This document shows positions 17,744 through 27,529 of a DNA stretch of 64,000 bases, in pieces. A program made the position numbers and the translations under genes. Origin of the DNA: Chitinophagaceae bacterium (GTDB taxonomy: Bacteria > Bacteroidota > Bacteroidia > Chitinophagales > Chitinophagaceae); contig JAMLGU010000006.1 of NCBI GenBank assembly GCA_023957575.1, positions 1 to 64,000 on the forward strand, in the 5' to 3' direction. The notes under the pieces were generated by a model. The model saw only the letters and a list, made by a program, of their open reading frames with translations, did no database searches and had not been told where the DNA came from. Position 1 is the first letter of the stretch. Each line of letters starts with the position of its first letter.

Positions 17744-20419
17744 ATGAATACTAAAAATAATTACCTTACGCTGTCAGGTTTGGAACCATTAGTGGTTCGC
17801 CCCGAAAGTAATTTTATAAACGTTGGCGAAAGAACCAATGTAACCGGTTCGAAAAAATTTGCACGGCTGATTCGTGAGAATAAATACGAAGAAGCACTGA
17901 GTGTGGCCCGGCAGCAGGTTGAAAACGGCGCGCAGATCATTGACATCAATATGGATGATGCCTTGCTCGACGGTGTGCAGGCCATGACAACATTTGTAAA
18001 TCTGGTACAAAGCGAACCCGATATAGCCAAAGTGCCCATTATGCTCGATTCTTCAAAATTTGAAATCATCGAAGCAGGACTTAAATGTGTGCAGGGGAAG
18101 TGCATTGTAAACTCCATCTCAATGAAGGAGGGCGAAGAAAAATTTATTGAACAGGCAATTATCTGTAAAAGCTATGGCGCAGCAGTTATCGTCATGGCTT
18201 TTGATGAAAAAGGCCAGGCCGATACAAAAGAACGTAAGGTAACGATTTGCCACAAGGCATACAAGATACTTACAGAACAGGTTGGTTTTGCCCCGCAGGA
18301 CATTATTTTTGATCCGAATATTTTTGCCATAGCCACCGGATTGGAAGAACATAATAATTATGCTGTTGACTTCATCGAAGCTATCAGGGAGATAAAGCAA
18401 TTAATGCCTTTAACCAATATTAGTGGCGGAGTAAGTAATCTCTCATTTTCTTTCAGAGGAAATGAGGCGGTGAGAGAAGCCATGCATGCCGTATTTTTAT
18501 ATCATGCCATTAGGGCAGGAATGACAATGGGTATTGTAAATGCCGGTCAGCTCGCAGTATATGATGAAATTGACCCGCAGTTGCGTGAGTTGTGTGAGGA
18601 TGTGATTCTGAATCGAAAAAATGATAACAACGAAGCTACCGAAAAACTGCTTGCCTTTGCCGAAACCGTTAAGTCAGAGGGAAAAACCAAAAAGAAGGAT
18701 GATAGCTGGAGGAAAAACCCTGTGGAAGAAAGGCTCAAACATGCACTGGTTAATGGTATTACAGATTACATAGATGAAGATACAGAGGAGGCTCGTTTAA
18801 AATATCCTCGTCCGCTGGAAGTGATTGAAGGTCCTTTAATGGCCGGAATGGATGTGGTGGGCGACTTGTTTGGCGCAGGTAAAATGTTTTTGCCGCAAGT
18901 GGTGAAGAGTGCAAGAGTGATGAAAAAAAGTGTGGCATGGCTCACTCCTTTTATCGAGGAAGAAAAGCTTACTAATCCGGCTGCCCTATCAGGAAGCGCC
19001 GGTAAAATATTATTGGCTACAGTAAAAGGAGATGTACATGACATCGGCAAGAATATTGTGGGTGTAGTATTAGGCTGTAATGGCTATGAAATTATTGATT
19101 TGGGGGTAATGGTGCCAACAGATAAACTTTTGGATACAGCCGATAGAGAAAATGTGGATATTATTGGAGTGAGCGGTTTGATTACACCATCGTTGGATGA
19201 AATGGTACATGTGGCTCAGGAAATGAAGCGACGAAATATGAAACAACCACTATTAATTGGAGGCGCTACCACTTCACGAATTCATACTGCCGTAAAAATA
19301 GCGCCGCAATATGATAATGGTGTGCTACACGTACTGGATGCATCGCGAAGCGTTACTGCCGTGAGTTCTCTATTAGGTAGGGAAAAAGAGGAATTACTTC
19401 GTAAAACCGGTAAGGAGTATGAAGATTTAAGAGAGCAGTTTAGCAAAAAACATAAAAAAGAACTGATACCTTATCATCAGGCAATTACCAACAAAGAATC
19501 CCTTGACTGGTCATCCTATCAGCCTGTAAAACCGGCTACAGAGGGAGTAAAAGTGCTAAAAGATTTTGATTTGTCTTCTATTGCCAAATATATTGACTGG
19601 GGGCCGTTCTTTATTGCATGGGAAATGCCCGGACATTTTCCTCAGGTGCTCACTCATGAAAAATTTGGCGCCGAAGCTACCAAACTGCATAATGATGCAC
19701 TGGCAATGGTAGAAAAAATTGTGAATGAAAAATGGTTCACTGCTGATGGAGTTGTGGGTTTTTGGCCGGCTAACAGTGATAATGCCGATACTGTAACCGT
19801 AAGAACGCCTGATGGAGATGTAAAATTGGAATCTCTTCGCCAACAGCTTAAAAAAGCAGCAAACCATTATAATTTTTCATTGGCCGATTTTATTATGCCG
19901 GCTTCCTACGGGCATGATTATATGGGCGCTTTTGCAGTAACGATTCATAATGTACAGACACATATTGACCGTTTTCTTGCAGACATGGACGACTATAATA
20001 AAATATTAGTGCAGATTTTGGGCGACAGGTTTGTAGAAGCCTTTGCGGAGTGTCTTCACCGGCATACACGAAAAGAATTTTGGGGATATGCAAGTGATGA
20101 GAACCTGACAAATGATGAACTCATTTCGGAGAAATACCAGGGGATAAGACCGGCGCCGGGTTACCCGGCCTGTCCGGACCACACCGAAAAATACAAGCTG
20201 TTTAAAATGCTGAATGTAACAGAAAACATCGGTATCAGACTTACCGACCATTTGGCTATGGATCCTCCGGCATCGGTATGCGGCTGGTATATTGCACACC
20301 CTAAGAGCCATTATTTTGGTGTAGGAAAAATTGATCGCACCCAAACCGAAGATTATGCCAAGCGTAAGGGCATGAAGATTGAAGAAGTAGAAAAATGGTT
20401 AGGAACGGTTTTACAATAA
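17744..20419 (+). CDS. metH: Methionine synthase, folate/cobalamin/activation subunit (split MetH C-terminal module)
   Basis: 891 residues covering the remaining MetH modules: pterin-binding domain (about 10-290, [18 protein letters not shown] near the start), B12 cap (about 310-410), cobalamin-binding Rossmann domain (about 420-560, DVHDIGKN with the lower-ligand His432, then [11 protein letters not shown]), and the S-adenosylmethionine-dependent reactivation domain (about 590-880, [15 protein letters not shown] and [11 protein letters not shown]). It transfers methyl from 5-methyl-THF through cobalamin to homocysteine held by the upstream subunit. Intact; it ends 4 bp from the convergent bshA. 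Confidence 0.95.
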   Translation: MNTKNNYLTLSGLEPLVVRPESNFINVGERTNVTGSKKFARLIRENKYEEALSVARQQVENGAQIIDINMDDALLDGVQAMTTFVNLVQSEPDIAKVPIMLDSSKFEIIEAGLKCVQGKCIVNSISMKEGEEKFIEQAIICKSYGAAVIVMAFDEKGQADTKERKVTICHKAYKILTEQVGFAPQDIIFDPNIFAIATGLEEHNNYAVDFIEAIREIKQLMPLTNISGGVSNLSFSFRGNEAVREAMHAVFLYHAIRAGMTMGIVNAGQLAVYDEIDPQLRELCEDVILNRKNDNNEATEKLLAFAETVKSEGKTKKKDDSWRKNPVEERLKHALVNGITDYIDEDTEEARLKYPRPLEVIEGPLMAGMDVVGDLFGAGKMFLPQVVKSARVMKKSVAWLTPFIEEEKLTNPAALSGSAGKILLATVKGDVHDIGKNIVGVVLGCNGYEIIDLGVMVPTDKLLDTADRENVDIIGVSGLITPSLDEMVHVAQEMKRRNMKQPLLIGGATTSRIHTAVKIAPQYDNGVLHVLDASRSVTAVSSLLGREKEELLRKTGKEYEDLREQFSKKHKKELIPYHQAITNKESLDWSSYQPVKPATEGVKVLKDFDLSSIAKYIDWGPFFIAWEMPGHFPQVLTHEKFGAEATKLHNDALAMVEKIVNEKWFTADGVVGFWPANSDNADTVTVRTPDGDVKLESLRQQLKKAANHYNFSLADFIMPASYGHDYMGAFAVTIHNVQTHIDRFLADMDDYNKILVQILGDRFVEAFAECLHRHTRKEFWGYASDENLTNDELISEKYQGIRPAPGYPACPDHTEKYKLFKMLNVTENIGIRLTDHLAMDPPASVCGWYIAHPKSHYFGVGKIDRTQTEDYAKRKGMKIEEVEKWLGTVLQ

Positions 20420-20423
20420 TCTA

Positions 20424-21554
20424 TCACCAGCAATCTTTGCAAAACCGTTTGTAAATAGCTTCATACTGTGGAATGATGGACTCCATGTTAAAAGTTTGAG
20501 CATATTCAAATGCCCTTTGCTTGAAGGCGTTCAGGGTATCATCATTCTTTAATATTTCGATCGCTTTCCGGCTCATGGTTTTGATATCGCCAATATCAGC
20601 CAGATAGCCTGTTTGTCCTTCAATATTCACCTCAGCCAAACCTCCTGCATTAGTGGATATAACAGGTACTCTTGAAGCCATTGCTTCAAGAGCCGCAAGT
20701 CCAAAACTTTCATATTCCGAAGGAAGTAAAAACAAATCGGCTATTGGCAGAATTTCTTCCATTTGGTCCTGTTTGCCTACAAAAGTCAGTTTATCAAAAA
20801 CGCCCAGGCAACGGCTCAGTTCTTCCACAGGCTGTCTTTCGGGGCCATCACCTACAAGTAATAGTTTGGCGGGTATTTCCTTTTGCACTTCGTTGAATAT
20901 ATGTACCACATCCTGTACCCTTTTTACCTGTCTGAAATTGGAAGCGTGTAATAAAATCCTTTCTCCATTAGGAGCCAATACTTTTTTAAATGCATCTAAA
21001 GGCTTACGATTAAAGCGATCAACATCCACAAAATTGTAAATTACTTCAATATCTTTTTTAATGTGAAAGGTTTTGTAGGTTTCATCTCTCAGATTATTGG
21101 AAACGGCAGTAATCACATCACTTTCATTGATGGAAAAGGCCACTACCGGTGCATACATTTTGTCTTTCCCTACAAGGGTAATGTCGGTTCCGTGCAGGGT
21201 AGTAATCACCGGTATTTCAATACCATCTTCCTGAAGCATTTTTTTTGCCATATAGGCTGCCGATGCGTGCGGAATGGCGTAGTGCACATGAAGTAAATCC
21301 AGGTGATTATTTTTAATGACATCTACTAATGTGCTTGAAAGCGCAGTTTCATAGGGCGGAAAGTCGAACAGTGGATAAGTGGGCACCTGCACTTCGTGAT
21401 AATAAATATTAGGTAAAAAAATGCTCAATCTCACCGGTTGCTGATAGGATATAAAATGTACTTCATGCCCTTTTTCAGCCAATGCCTTACCTAACTCGGT
21501 TGCCAATACACCACTACCTCCATAAGTTGGATAACATACAATTCCTATTCGCAT
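20424..21554 (-). CDS. bshA: N-acetyl-alpha-D-glucosaminyl L-malate synthase (bacillithiol biosynthesis)
   Basis: 376-residue GT4 glycosyltransferase with a GT-B fold. The opening MRIGIVCYPTYGGSGVLATE, the HVHYAIPHA segment, TLHGTDITLVG and the C-terminal EYESFGLAALEAMASRVPVI (donor-binding E-x7-E block) match BshA, which joins GlcNAc to L-malate in the first step of bacillithiol synthesis. The organism therefore probably uses bacillithiol as its low-molecular-weight thiol. The bshB and bshC genes are not in the window. Confidence 0.9.
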   Translation of the reverse strand: MRIGIVCYPTYGGSGVLATELGKALAEKGHEVHFISYQQPVRLSIFLPNIYYHEVQVPTYPLFDFPPYETALSSTLVDVIKNNHLDLLHVHYAIPHASAAYMAKKMLQEDGIEIPVITTLHGTDITLVGKDKMYAPVVAFSINESDVITAVSNNLRDETYKTFHIKKDIEVIYNFVDVDRFNRKPLDAFKKVLAPNGERILLHASNFRQVKRVQDVVHIFNEVQKEIPAKLLLVGDGPERQPVEELSRCLGVFDKLTFVGKQDQMEEILPIADLFLLPSEYESFGLAALEAMASRVPVISTNAGGLAEVNIEGQTGYLADIGDIKTMSRKAIEILKNDDTLNAFKQRAFEYAQTFNMESIIPQYEAIYKRFCKDCW

Positions 21555-21675
21555 AATTTACAATATGTGGCGGCAAGTTAATTTAATTTGCCCAAAACGA
21601 CTTCATTAGTCATTATTATCATTTGCTGAAATAACGATTTTGAAGAACAAAAGTTGGCTATATGACTTGGTTTTT

Positions 21676-21840
21676 TTATAAAATTATCTTTCCTGAATTA
21701 AAACGAACAAGTTTTTCCCAATCAATTTCTCCGTTGTCCTTACAAAATTGATTTGAAAAATCTCTTGTAAACTTATTAATCATTTGACTATATGATAGTT
21801 GGAAGGATTCATTTTCTATTGGAAAATAGATTGTTAAAGG
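21676..21840 (-). pseudogene. Possible C-terminal remnant of a lost gene next to the RM island
   Basis: On the minus strand a start-less frame of about 54 codons reads PPLTIYFPIENESF, QLSYSQMINKFTRDF, then IDWEKLVRFNSGKIIL and stop (21676-21678). It looks coding in composition but has two in-frame TGA codons just upstream, within the end of the restriction gene. It may be the tail of an earlier restriction or other gene truncated when the present endonuclease arrived. No family assigned. Confidence 0.35.
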
Positions 21841-22613
21841 TGGCGAAATTTTAAAAAATATTCATCAATTTCTTTTGCTAATTCAATTCCAGCTATTTCA
21901 AAACAATCAAGCAGGTCTTCGTATGCACCTTCTCCTCCAAGAAAATCCCAAAATTCATTTGCCACCTTCAACTCATATTTATCATCAAGCATCCCTTTAA
22001 TTGTCCACCGTTCATAAGGTTGCGGTTCATAAGGATTGTAAGGAATAGCAATTATGGTATTTATTTTTGCTGTATTATTTTTTGTTAATGCAATCCCTGC
22101 CCACTCAAGAAGAGTTCTTTTAAAATCCTTGAAGTTGCTGATGTTGGGTTTTGCGGTTTTGAGGTCAAATAGAAATTGTTCTCCATTTAGAGTTTCAACA
22201 AATAAATCAACTTTTACTGTTTTTATTTTATTGATACTTCCTTTCAAAGCAGCCTTTTTAAGTTCTTTAAGCTCATTTATTTTATTAGGTTGAGTACCGA
22301 CTGTAAGTTGGTTTATTATTTTTTGAATGGCTCGTTGACAATCTTCGCTGATTGAATTACCAACTATGTATTGTGACTTTGCTTTGGCAAAACGATCTTT
22401 AGCCAAAGCAACGGCAACGGGTTCAAAAATGGATGTGCCAAAAGTGGTATTAAGCGATTGAATGAAAGAATATAAGGCCATTCTGTCTCTGCCAAGCAAT
22501 CGAAAATGAAAAGGCATATTGCTGCTTTCGGGTTTATAACTTTGGAACTTATTGCGCAGGCATGTTTTAATGACATGTTGTATGTGACTTTTTTGATCTT
22601 TTGTTAATGCCAT
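21834..22613 (-). CDS. TdeIII-family type II restriction endonuclease
   Basis: 259 residues that match, from memory, the RE_TdeIII family: MPFHFRLLGRDRMALYSFI and NTTFGTSIFEP near the N terminus, IAIPYNPYEPQPYERW, and EFWDFLGGEGAYEDLLDCF near the C terminus. A PD-(D/E)XK-type site is visible as Asp136 (VKVDLFVE) and Asp150-x-Lys152 (FDLKTAKPN). TdeIII itself cuts GGNCC; specificity here is untested. Its start overlaps the stop of the small upstream ORF by one base (TAATG on the minus strand), so translation is coupled. The likely protective methyltransferase is encoded at 23058-24638. Confidence 0.83.
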   Translation of the reverse strand: MALTKDQKSHIQHVIKTCLRNKFQSYKPESSNMPFHFRLLGRDRMALYSFIQSLNTTFGTSIFEPVAVALAKDRFAKAKSQYIVGNSISEDCQRAIQKIINQLTVGTQPNKINELKELKKAALKGSINKIKTVKVDLFVETLNGEQFLFDLKTAKPNISNFKDFKRTLLEWAGIALTKNNTAKINTIIAIPYNPYEPQPYERWTIKGMLDDKYELKVANEFWDFLGGEGAYEDLLDCFEIAGIELAKEIDEYFLKFRHL

Positions 22614-22816
22614 TATTTATGAAGTTTAGAAATTATAGCACAATGAATAACATCAAACCAATCAATATAGTCGCCAATTATTTCTTCAAGTAAACTAATT
22701 TCATTATTGGTCAATGTTCGCTCTAAGGTGGCTTTAGCAACGGTTTGTAAATCTTCAACAGTAAGTTGATAAACAATTTTATTATTATTTATTGACTCCA
22801 TAATTTTTTTTTTCAA
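22613..22816 (-). CDS. Small conserved-looking protein coupled to the restriction gene
   Basis: 67 residues (62 if the second Met, at 22801, is used), largely helical: VYQLTVEDLQTVAKATLERT, then NEISLLEEIIGDYIDWFDVI. The stop overlaps the endonuclease start (TAATG), implying coupled translation. There is no recognisable helix-turn-helix, so it is not an obvious C-protein. Similar small proteins of about 70 residues occur widely in Bacteroidota without known function. In this position it might control or chaperone the endonuclease (inference). Confidence 0.65.
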   Translation of the reverse strand: MKKKIMESINNNKIVYQLTVEDLQTVAKATLERTLTNNEISLLEEIIGDYIDWFDVIHCAIISKLHK

Positions 22817-22882
22817 ATTAAGATTTATTTCTTATCAAGTAAAATCCTCCACCTATCTCTAAGTTATCCTTCTCTTTGAGAA

Positions 22883-23053
22883 CTATTCTATAAAAATCTC
22901 GCTTGGTAAAAGGGCTGCATACAATGGCTTTTTGCCTTTATGTTCTTCTAAAATAAACGAATCATTTAGTAAAACAATATCCATAAATCTATTCATAAGA
23001 GTTTGTATTATTTGTTTTATGGCCTGGGATACTTCAATTGATTTTGATACCAT
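22883..23053 (-). pseudogene. Truncated N-terminal fragment of a second restriction endonuclease
   Basis: A 56-codon frame starts 4 bp after the methyltransferase stop: MVSKSIEVSQAIKQIIQTLM, then EEHKGKKPLYAALLPSEIF, then TAG. The KKPLYAALxPxEIF segment resembles the N terminus of a type II endonuclease group I recall from REBASE-type annotations. In the same frame beyond the stop, FSKRRIT resembles how those proteins continue, so the stop looks like decay rather than a natural end. The tight 4-bp spacing suggests this was once the methyltransferase's partner. The family call is from memory only. Confidence 0.42.
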
Positions 23054-23057
23054 TATT

Positions 23058-24638
23058 TTATTTTCTCTTGAGATGAAAAATTATTTCTGAATAGGCTGCT
23101 TTATCCTTTTCTGTTCTGTTTAAAACAGGTCGTTTAAATTGATTGATAATTTTCATTCCGGCTTTTTCTGCAATAGTTGGGTACAAATTATATTTGTCAT
23201 TTGCTACAAGAAAAATATCGAAGTCGTAAACCAAGAATCCTTTACAGTTGATTAAAACATCTGAAATTCCTTGAATATAACTTTGCTTCGCCTCTTTTCC
23301 TTGCCCTTTGAAAAGCGGGCCAATTTCCAAATTATCTTTTCTTTCAAACCCGAATAAATCGTAAGCATAAGCATGTTGTTCATGATAGTCAATCAAACCA
23401 ACATAGGGTGGAGAGGAAAAAATTCCCCTTATTTTTTTCTTTTTGGCTATATCAGAAAATAAAGGGTTTTTCTTTTCTAATGCAGAAAAAATATCTATTG
23501 TTCTACTGTCTCCTGTAATACATGTCTGAAAAGTTTGAGTTCGTAACTTTTCAAAATCATTAAGGCGCTTTACTGTATCTTTAGTGTAAGTTTCCCACCA
23601 CTTAAGAATGGAAAAAAGTGGTTTACAAATTTTTCCATGTTTAGCACAATAATACGTTGAAGTTATGGGTTCAATCAGAGTAGCCAGATCTGCATGAGTA
23701 GTTGCTCTGCAGCTGCGGATGGTTCGACTTAAAATAACACTTAAAATTTTCTTTGTTTCTGTGTTCTGAATCTTTCTGATTTCATTGAACACAAACTCAA
23801 TTTCTTCTCTGATATGCTGAGAATACCATTTGTCAAGGAAGCTATCTGACTTATCCTGCCTTAGCTTTATATTATATTTTTTTACCAACCTGTTATAAAT
23901 AGAGAGAAATTCCTTTTCTTTCTCATCTCCATAGTTTCTTTCGTCTATAAGACCTTGCCTTAAACGATACTTATATTCTGGGATGGGAAAATATTTATTA
24001 TTGAACTCAAAAAGTGCCTGTATCAATTTTGATTCAAATTCTATTATGTGAAAGTTAGTTAAAAATTCCTTTAGTAATTTTGTAATTCGATTAATTTCAT
24101 ATTGCACATCCTTCAAATCATATTTAGCAACTTTGCAATTACTTATTAGGGTATTGAAGGCAGAAATATCAATACCAATAGCGTTCATTCCAAGTTCATT
24201 AGCTTGTACCATAGTTGTTCCACTTCCTGAAAATGGATCTAGTATAATATCTCCTTTTCTGAAATAAACATCTTTTTTGAATTTGTCAATATGATTATCA
24301 AGAAAATACTCAACAAGCTGAGGGATGAATTTTCCTTTATATGGATGTAAACGATGGACATGCTTTGTAGTCTCAGATTCCTTGTATTGGTCAAAGGATA
24401 ATGCCCAGTTTAAATCATCCCCAAGTTGATCTTTCCATGAAATTTCTCTTTGTTTATTATATGATTTGTAATAGTTTATAAGATCTTTTTTATCAACTTG
24501 CGTAGATCCATTCTCCCCAATTTTTTTTATTCTTCCATATTGAATTAAATAAGAAATGTTAGAGCTGGTAACAACTTTTCCTATATAATTAGTTGCCCAC
24601 TCGCTTGCTTCTTTTAATGAAAGGTAATTATTAATCAT
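23058..24638 (-). CDS. DNA methyltransferase (SPPY type, probably N4-cytosine) with N-terminal HTH-like domain
   Basis: 526 residues from ATG 24638 (the open frame runs to 24710 but the first good start is MINNYLSLKEASEWA). The N-terminal 60 residues resemble an excisionase/MerR-like winged HTH (LSLKEASEWA, then NISYLIQYGRIKKI and VDKKDLINYY). The catalytic part has HPYKGKFIP (about 98-106), the AdoMet motif I DPFSGSGTT (134-142) and motif IV SSPPYVGLIDY (about residue 408). SPPY favours N4-cytosine methylation, and motif I precedes motif IV. It should protect the host from the linked endonuclease. AT-rich compared with neighbouring core genes, as expected of a mobile RM system. A 43-aa fragment of another methyltransferase lies just upstream. 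Confidence 0.87.
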   Translation of the reverse strand: MINNYLSLKEASEWATNYIGKVVTSSNISYLIQYGRIKKIGENGSTQVDKKDLINYYKSYNKQREISWKDQLGDDLNWALSFDQYKESETTKHVHRLHPYKGKFIPQLVEYFLDNHIDKFKKDVYFRKGDIILDPFSGSGTTMVQANELGMNAIGIDISAFNTLISNCKVAKYDLKDVQYEINRITKLLKEFLTNFHIIEFESKLIQALFEFNNKYFPIPEYKYRLRQGLIDERNYGDEKEKEFLSIYNRLVKKYNIKLRQDKSDSFLDKWYSQHIREEIEFVFNEIRKIQNTETKKILSVILSRTIRSCRATTHADLATLIEPITSTYYCAKHGKICKPLFSILKWWETYTKDTVKRLNDFEKLRTQTFQTCITGDSRTIDIFSALEKKNPLFSDIAKKKKIRGIFSSPPYVGLIDYHEQHAYAYDLFGFERKDNLEIGPLFKGQGKEAKQSYIQGISDVLINCKGFLVYDFDIFLVANDKYNLYPTIAEKAGMKIINQFKRPVLNRTEKDKAAYSEIIFHLKRK

Positions 24639-24657
24639 GATAAATTTAATACTCTTA

Positions 24658-24789
24658 TTATTTTCGATTTTTATTGTTTTTACGAATAAAATAAGGCGGC
24701 GAAGTAACAATCAAATCCACTGAATTATCCGGAATCAGTTTTAATTGTTCCTTACAGTCGCCTAAATATAAATCAGTTTTAATTTCCAT
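24658..24789 (-). pseudogene. N-terminal fragment of a beta-class DNA methyltransferase
   Basis: 43 codons read MEIKTDLYLGDCKEQLKLIP, then DNSVDLIVTSPPYF, then Ile-Arg-Lys-Asn-Asn and a stop. GDCxxxLxxIPDNSVDLIVTSPPY is the classic start of beta-class N4/N6 DNA methyltransferases (motif IV first), but the rest of the gene is absent. It ends 19 bp before the intact methyltransferase start. It appears to be the scar of an earlier RM gene. Confidence 0.72.
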
Positions 24790-24999
24790 TTTATTAAAAT
24801 CCTAAATTATTTAGCGAATATATAAAATCTTTGTTATTCTCCTTTCAAAATTACGCTCAATTTTTTTTATTCAGGTTTTTTGGCAAAATCAGTCCGCAAC
24901 ATTTTTGAAGCCGGTTTTTAACAGAAAGATTTACCGCTCAAACAAAATCATACAAAACAAAAACCTAAAGACTTTATCTTTACCAAAACAGATAACACG

Positions 25000-26376
25000 A
25001 TGGCTAAAAAATTGTTTTTAATTCCTGCTTTGTTTTTAAGCATTGCATTATTTGCCCAAACACAGGATGAAGTCTTCATCAAAAAAATTTCGGACGAAAT
25101 TCTGACTAATGGAAAAGCGTACGATAATCTGAGAGTGCTCACTAAAACGATAGGTGGAAGGCTCTCCGGATCACCACAGATGTATAAGGCAGAAGACTGG
25201 GGTTATAATCTGCTTAAAGCTAATGGTAGCGATAACACTTACAAGCAAGAATGCATGGTTCCGCATTGGGTGCGTGGCGGAAAAGATGAAGCCATTGCAT
25301 TCCTGCCGGGTAATAAGAAAAAAGCATTGGATATTGTTGCATTGGGCGGCTCAAAGGGAACAGGCCCGAAAGGAGTAACCGCATCGGTGATTCTGATCAA
25401 TTCTTTTGAAGAAATGGAGGCTAAAAAGGAGCAGATAAAAGGAAAAATTGTTTTTTACAACTATAAATTTAACCCCACCTTTATCAGAACCTTTCAGGCT
25501 TATGGCGATGCAGTTAGATACAGAGGGATGAAAGGGACTTCCACCGCTGCAAAATATGGCGCTGCGGCCACCATTGTCCGGAGCATGAGCCATGCTACTG
25601 ATAATTCGCCACACACCGGCGGCACCTGGTATGATTCTGCCTACAAAATCAACCCCGCTGTGGCCATTGGCCTGCAGGATGCCGACTGGCTGGCAGAGAC
25701 ACTGTCAAAAAACACTAAAGTAAACGTCTTTTTGAAAACCAATGGACATTTTCTGCCCGATGTACCCGGCCATAATATTATTGGTGAACTGAAAGGCTCT
25801 GAATTTCCTGATGAATTTATTACCGTAGGCGGCCACTTAGATAGCTGGGATATCTGCGAAGGCGCTCACGATGATGGTGCAGGCGTGGTGCAAACCATAG
25901 AAATACTGAGGACTTTCAAAGCCCTGGGTTACAAGCCCAAAAGAACCATCCGTTTTGTACTGTTTGCAAATGAAGAAAATGGCCTCAGAGGCGGTTTAAA
26001 ATATGCTGAGGAGGCAGTGGCCAAAAACGAAAAACACCTGATGGCAATGGAGAGCGATGCCGGAGGTTTCACGCCAAGAGGATTTTTTATGGGCATGTCG
26101 AAGGAGCAATTTGAAAAAATGATGAAATGGCAGCCATTGATTGCTCCCTACGGTTGCAGTGAATTTATGAACGTGGGCGACGGCGGCGCCGATATTTCAC
26201 CCCTCAGGCAAAAACTCAATACGCCCGTAGTGGGCTTATCGCCCGATTCGCAACGATATTTTGACATCCACCATGCACGTTCTGACATGTTTGAAGCGGT
26301 GAATAAACGCGAACTGGAATTGGGGGCTGTAAACATGGCGGCTTTAATTTATCTGGTAGATCAGAATGGCTTGTAA
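25000..26376 (+). CDS. Secreted M28-family zinc peptidase with PA domain
   Basis: 458 residues with a signal peptide ending near LFAQT. A PA-like insert (about 95-230) precedes the M28 catalytic domain. The co-catalytic zinc ligands and base are all visible: His in GGHLDSWD, Asp in AHDDGAG, Glu-Glu in ANEENG, Asp in MESDAGG, and His in DIHHARSD. It is probably an exported aminopeptidase or dipeptidase. A TATCTTTA element at 24975 resembles a -7 box. Followed 37 bp later by an AI-2E-family permease gene. Confidence 0.92.
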   Translation: MAKKLFLIPALFLSIALFAQTQDEVFIKKISDEILTNGKAYDNLRVLTKTIGGRLSGSPQMYKAEDWGYNLLKANGSDNTYKQECMVPHWVRGGKDEAIAFLPGNKKKALDIVALGGSKGTGPKGVTASVILINSFEEMEAKKEQIKGKIVFYNYKFNPTFIRTFQAYGDAVRYRGMKGTSTAAKYGAAATIVRSMSHATDNSPHTGGTWYDSAYKINPAVAIGLQDADWLAETLSKNTKVNVFLKTNGHFLPDVPGHNIIGELKGSEFPDEFITVGGHLDSWDICEGAHDDGAGVVQTIEILRTFKALGYKPKRTIRFVLFANEENGLRGGLKYAEEAVAKNEKHLMAMESDAGGFTPRGFFMGMSKEQFEKMMKWQPLIAPYGCSEFMNVGDGGADISPLRQKLNTPVVGLSPDSQRYFDIHHARSDMFEAVNKRELELGAVNMAALIYLVDQNGL

Positions 26377-26413
26377 TTGATATTTCAGTATTTTGCGATA
26401 TCAATAATCAAAA

Positions 26414-27529
26414 ATGAATAAAATAAGCGATAATGTTATCAGACAGGTATTTTTAATTCTGCTGATAACATTTACCGGGATAATAATAGTTTATAATCTT
26501 CAATACTTCATTCCGGGAGTACTCGGAGCCATCACTTTGTATATCCTTTTCAGAAATACTTTTTTTAACCTTACAGAAAAAAAAGGTTGGAAAAAAGTCT
26601 GGACCAGCCTGTTTCTTATTTTAATTACACTGATAGGAATTGTACTGCCCTTATGGTTACTGGCAGAAATACTGATACCTCAGGTAAATTCGATATTGGA
26701 TAACAGGCAAATCATCATCGAAAAATACAATGCAGTTAAGGCTTTTATGCAAACAAAGCCTTTTCTGAAAAAAATTGATATTTCTGATGCCGAGCTGATG
26801 GGTTATTTACAAAAGATTGCAGGGTATATCCCTGCGGTGCTCAACTCGGTGGCCGAAGTAGTGGTAAATATTCTTACGGCTCTTTTTCTTCTTTACTTCT
26901 TTTTGGTTCAGGGGCGAAACATGGAAAGAAGAATAAAAGTGCTAATGCCGCTTTCGGATGCCAATCGGCAAATAGTGTGGGATGAAACCAATATGATGGT
27001 GCGCGCTAATGCGCTGGGGATACCGATTATGGGCCTTTGCCAAGGGATTATTGCAGCCATCGGGTATTATATTTTTGGAGTAAACAATGCCCTTCTTTGG
27101 GGAATGATTACGGGCGCAGCAACCATAGTACCTGCTGTGGGTACAATGGTTGTTTGGGTGCCTATTGCAATTGTCCATCTGGCGCAGGGACATACATCGG
27201 CAACTATTGGTCTGGTGCTTTATTGTCTGATAGCGGTAGGCGGTATTGACAACGTATTGCGGTTTACCCTTCTGAAAAAAATTGGCGATGTGCATCCGCT
27301 GATTACGGTATTCGGGGTGATATTAGGCCTGAAACTGTTTGGCATCATCGGATTGATATTCGGGCCGTTGCTTTTGTCTTATTTTAATCTGTTATTAAAA
27401 ATATACAGAACTGAATTTTCTAAGGAAGAGATTACCAATACAGAGCCTACGCAACCTTCTGACCCCAATCCGCCTGAATTGGAAAATAATTATACTGATA
27501 ATGCTGAAAGCATTAGTCATTCAGAATGA
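26414..27529 (+). CDS. AI-2E family transporter (UPF0118)
   Basis: 371 residues. Several transmembrane helices include the N-terminal pair (about 10-50), a helix at 60-85, a large polar middle region, and a C-terminal block with the LGIPIMGLCQGIIAAIGYYIF and FGVILGLKLFGIIGLIFGP segments typical of the family. Family members have been linked to AI-2 export or Na+/H+ antiport; the substrate cannot be told here. The C-terminal 30 residues are an acidic, Pro/Asn-rich tail. Confidence 0.9.
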   Translation: MNKISDNVIRQVFLILLITFTGIIIVYNLQYFIPGVLGAITLYILFRNTFFNLTEKKGWKKVWTSLFLILITLIGIVLPLWLLAEILIPQVNSILDNRQIIIEKYNAVKAFMQTKPFLKKIDISDAELMGYLQKIAGYIPAVLNSVAEVVVNILTALFLLYFFLVQGRNMERRIKVLMPLSDANRQIVWDETNMMVRANALGIPIMGLCQGIIAAIGYYIFGVNNALLWGMITGAATIVPAVGTMVVWVPIAIVHLAQGHTSATIGLVLYCLIAVGGIDNVLRFTLLKKIGDVHPLITVFGVILGLKLFGIIGLIFGPLLLSYFNLLLKIYRTEFSKEEITNTEPTQPSDPNPPELENNYTDNAESISHSE

